Below the pieces are notes generated by a model, which saw only the letters and a list, made by a program, of their open reading frames with translations, made no database searches and had not been told where the DNA came from. From positions 1-64,000 of the forward strand of contig MFGV01000061.1 in assembly GCA_001778375.1 (NCBI GenBank): DNA of 64,000 bases, written 5' to 3'. Below, piece by piece: positions 62,350-64,000 of the stretch; within the stretch, counting starts at the first letter, position 1; each line of letters starts with the position of its first letter. The DNA comes from Candidatus Firestonebacteria bacterium RIFOXYD2_FULL_39_29 (lineage in GTDB: Bacteria > Oederibacteriota > D2-FULL-39-29). A program made the translations under genes and the position numbers.

Positions 62350-63527
62350 AAAAAAGAACCAAGTTTTTACCCTTTGCCCGCCCGTCTATCTCTAAAGAAG
62401 AAATAGACAGTGTAGTGGATACTTTAAAAAGCGGCTGGCTTACTACGGGACCTAAGACAAAGCTGTTTGAGAGTGCTTTTTGCAGAGAAACAGGATGCAG
62501 ACATGCCGCAGCCCTTAATTCCGCTACTGCAGGACTTTTTTTATCACTTGCAGCCTTAGGAGTAAAAAAAGGTGATAATGTAATAACTACCCCCTATACT
62601 TTCTGCGCCACTTATAACATAGTTCTTGAAAACAACGCCAACCTGATCTTTGCCGATATAAAAGAAGATGATTATAATATTAATCCGGAAGAAATAGAAC
62701 GTAAAGCAAAAGGTAAAACTATAAAAGCAATCATTCCGGTGCACTTTGCAGGATTACCCTGCGATATGAAAGAGATACTCTCTATAGCAAAAAAAAAGAA
62801 CTCCTATGTTATCGAAGACGCGGCTCATGCTTTATCTGCTGAATATAAAGGAAAACAAATAGGTGATATATCCGGTTATACCGGGGACGTAACCGTATTT
62901 TCATTTTATGCTACAAAAAATATTACAACGGGTGAAGGCGGTATGGCTGTCACAAAATCAAAAACACTGAGAGATCTTATAGCCGTGCTCGGACTTCACG
63001 GGATAAGTAAAGACGCCTGGAAGAGATATACTTCGGAGGGCAGCTGGTATTATGAAGTGGCCTACGCGGGATATAAATACAATATGACGGATATTGCGGC
63101 AGCCATCGGGCTGGAACAATTAAAAAAGGCGGACACTCTCCTTAAAAGGCGTGAAGCTATAGCCGCCCGGTACACAGAAGCGTTCAAATTCATTGATGGC
63201 CTCTTTGTTCCGTTCACTTTTAAAGAAAAAAGGAACGCCTGGCATCTCTTTGTCCTTAAGATAGATGACAAAATATTAAAGATTGACCGCAGTACTTTTA
63301 TTGAAAAATTAAAAGAAGCAAATATAGGAACGAGCGTGCATTTTATCCCGGCACACCTGCACCCTTATTACAGAAAGAGATTCGGGTTCAAGCCGTCTGA
63401 CTTTCCGGTGGCGACAAAGCTGTATAAACAAAGCCTTTCTCTTCCTATTTACCCTGCAATGACAGATAAAGATGTGAATTACGTGATACAAAAAGTAAAA
63501 GAAATCGCAAAAAAACATAAAAGGTGA
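62346..63527 (+). CDS. DegT/DnrJ/EryC1/StrS aminotransferase
   Basis: 393 residues. PLP lysine in SFYATKNITTGEGGM (about 195), with VIEDAAHALSAEYKG (Asp for the pyridine nitrogen, about 157) and VHFIPAHLHPYYR. It likely aminates the 4-keto sugar made by the upstream enzyme (PglE/PseC-like pairing). Overlaps upstream gene by ATGA; the sugar transferase starts 1 base later. Confidence 0.93.
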   Translation: MKKRTKFLPFARPSISKEEIDSVVDTLKSGWLTTGPKTKLFESAFCRETGCRHAAALNSATAGLFLSLAALGVKKGDNVITTPYTFCATYNIVLENNANLIFADIKEDDYNINPEEIERKAKGKTIKAIIPVHFAGLPCDMKEILSIAKKKNSYVIEDAAHALSAEYKGKQIGDISGYTGDVTVFSFYATKNITTGEGGMAVTKSKTLRDLIAVLGLHGISKDAWKRYTSEGSWYYEVAYAGYKYNMTDIAAAIGLEQLKKADTLLKRREAIAARYTEAFKFIDGLFVPFTFKEKRNAWHLFVLKIDDKILKIDRSTFIEKLKEANIGTSVHFIPAHLHPYYRKRFGFKPSDFPVATKLYKQSLSLPIYPAMTDKDVNYVIQKVKEIAKKHKR

Positions 63528-63528
63528 T

Positions 63529-64000
63529 ATGTTAAAGCGGAGTTTCGACATACTGTTCTCTCTCTTCATGATAATTCTCCTTTCCCCCGTTCTGATACTC
63601 ACAGCTCTTCTTGTAAAATTTACTTCAAAAGGCCCGGTTATATTCAAACATAAGAGAGTCGGGTTAAACGGCAAGGATATTTTTGTATACAAATTCAGAA
63701 CTATGGTTCCTGATGCAGAAAAACTCGGCCCCGGGTTAACAGAGAGAAATGATTCCAGAGTTACAAAGTTCGGTAAGTTCCTCAGAAGAACAAGCATTGA
63801 TGAGTTCCCGCAGTTTTTTAACACTCTCTTCGGTTCCATGAGCGTTGCAGGTCCGAGACCGGAGATACCCGAGATAGTCAGGGATTACTCTGCTTTTCAA
63901 AGACAAGTGCTTGCCCTGCGCCCCGGGATAACCGGATTTCCGCAGATAAACGGCAGGGCGGATCTTACCATTCCTAAAAAATTGCGGCTGGATGTCTATT
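63529..64000 (+). CDS. Polyprenyl-phosphate sugar phosphotransferase (5' part)
   Basis: Open to the window edge; 157 codons visible. It starts MLKRSFDILFSLFMIIL, one re-entrant membrane helix, then VIFKHKRVG, YKFRTMVPDAE, SIDEFPQFFNTLFGSMS, VAGPRPEIPE and RPGITGFPQING. These are the PglC/WcaJ C-terminal-type (bacterial sugar transferase) motifs. It places the first sugar phosphate on undecaprenyl phosphate, in line with the two sugar-nucleotide genes before it. Confidence 0.93.
   Translation, partial: MLKRSFDILFSLFMIILLSPVLILTALLVKFTSKGPVIFKHKRVGLNGKDIFVYKFRTMVPDAEKLGPGLTERNDSRVTKFGKFLRRTSIDEFPQFFNTLFGSMSVAGPRPEIPEIVRDYSAFQRQVLALRPGITGFPQINGRADLTIPKKLRLDVY

Overview
The window reads as AT-rich chromosomal DNA from an anaerobic, Gram-negative-type (diderm) bacterium. 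Diderm features are a PorV/UPF0164-like outer-membrane protein, a MotA/TolQ/ExbB channel protein, lipoprotein processing genes (lgt, lspA) and a type IV pilin. Anaerobic features are two multisubunit [FeFe]-hydrogenases, a group 3b-type [NiFe]-hydrogenase, their radical SAM maturases, a corrinoid protein with a UroD-family protein, and a Rex regulator. The gene set suits a fermentative member of an uncultured phylum (Elusimicrobiota, Omnitrophota or Firestonebacteria are guesses). No 16S rRNA is present to settle this.

Layout. 0-6 kb: pilin gene, tRNA-Leu, two DUF4143-type AAA ATPases, gene fragments and small mobile-type repeats; a 39-bp piece of the tRNA-Leu gene is duplicated at 2944-2982. 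6-12 kb: S1-domain protein, corrinoid protein, and the ileS-lspA-lgt-rluD operon. 12-22.7 kb: TolQ-like protein, a seven-repeat zinc-ribbon protein, an SGNH hydrolase, a 1071-residue TPR protein, a PorV-like protein and the galT-HAMP pair. 23-25 kb (+ strand): UroD-family protein and CBM9-like protein. 25-28 kb: a RecB/UvrD-like helicase without a nuclease domain, and a broken S23 gene inside inverted repeats.

28-54.4 kb is a hydrogen-metabolism island, almost all on the minus strand. In order of transcription it holds: hyhBGSL plus a maturation protease ([NiFe] group 3b) followed by pabBC; a HndABCD-like [FeFe]-hydrogenase operon behind a near-consensus promoter overlapped by a Rex operator; rex; a Cache-type sensor kinase; a second [FeFe]-hydrogenase in which the NuoF-like subunit is fused to a GltD/NfnB-type NAD(P)H module; two single-domain response regulators; a HypC-HydE fusion; hypA; hypB; an orphan radical SAM/SPASM protein; and a ThiF-like gene overlapping hydG. 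Maturation genes for both hydrogenase classes are interleaved, and HypC is covalently joined to HydE. HydF, HypD, HypE and HypF are not in the window.

54.7-64 kb: initiator tRNA-Met, sugar isomerase, secreted beta-helix protein, a Gfo/Idh-GNAT fusion, maf, and (+ strand) the start of a surface-polysaccharide cluster that runs off the right edge (nucleotide-sugar dehydratase, DegT aminotransferase, sugar phosphotransferase).

At least four families of short dispersed repeats occur: a TA-flanked element of about 134 bp, an AT-rich element of about 155 bp, an ATGCCAAA-ended element, and 32-bp inverted repeats. Several of them touch gene ends and supply stop or start codons.
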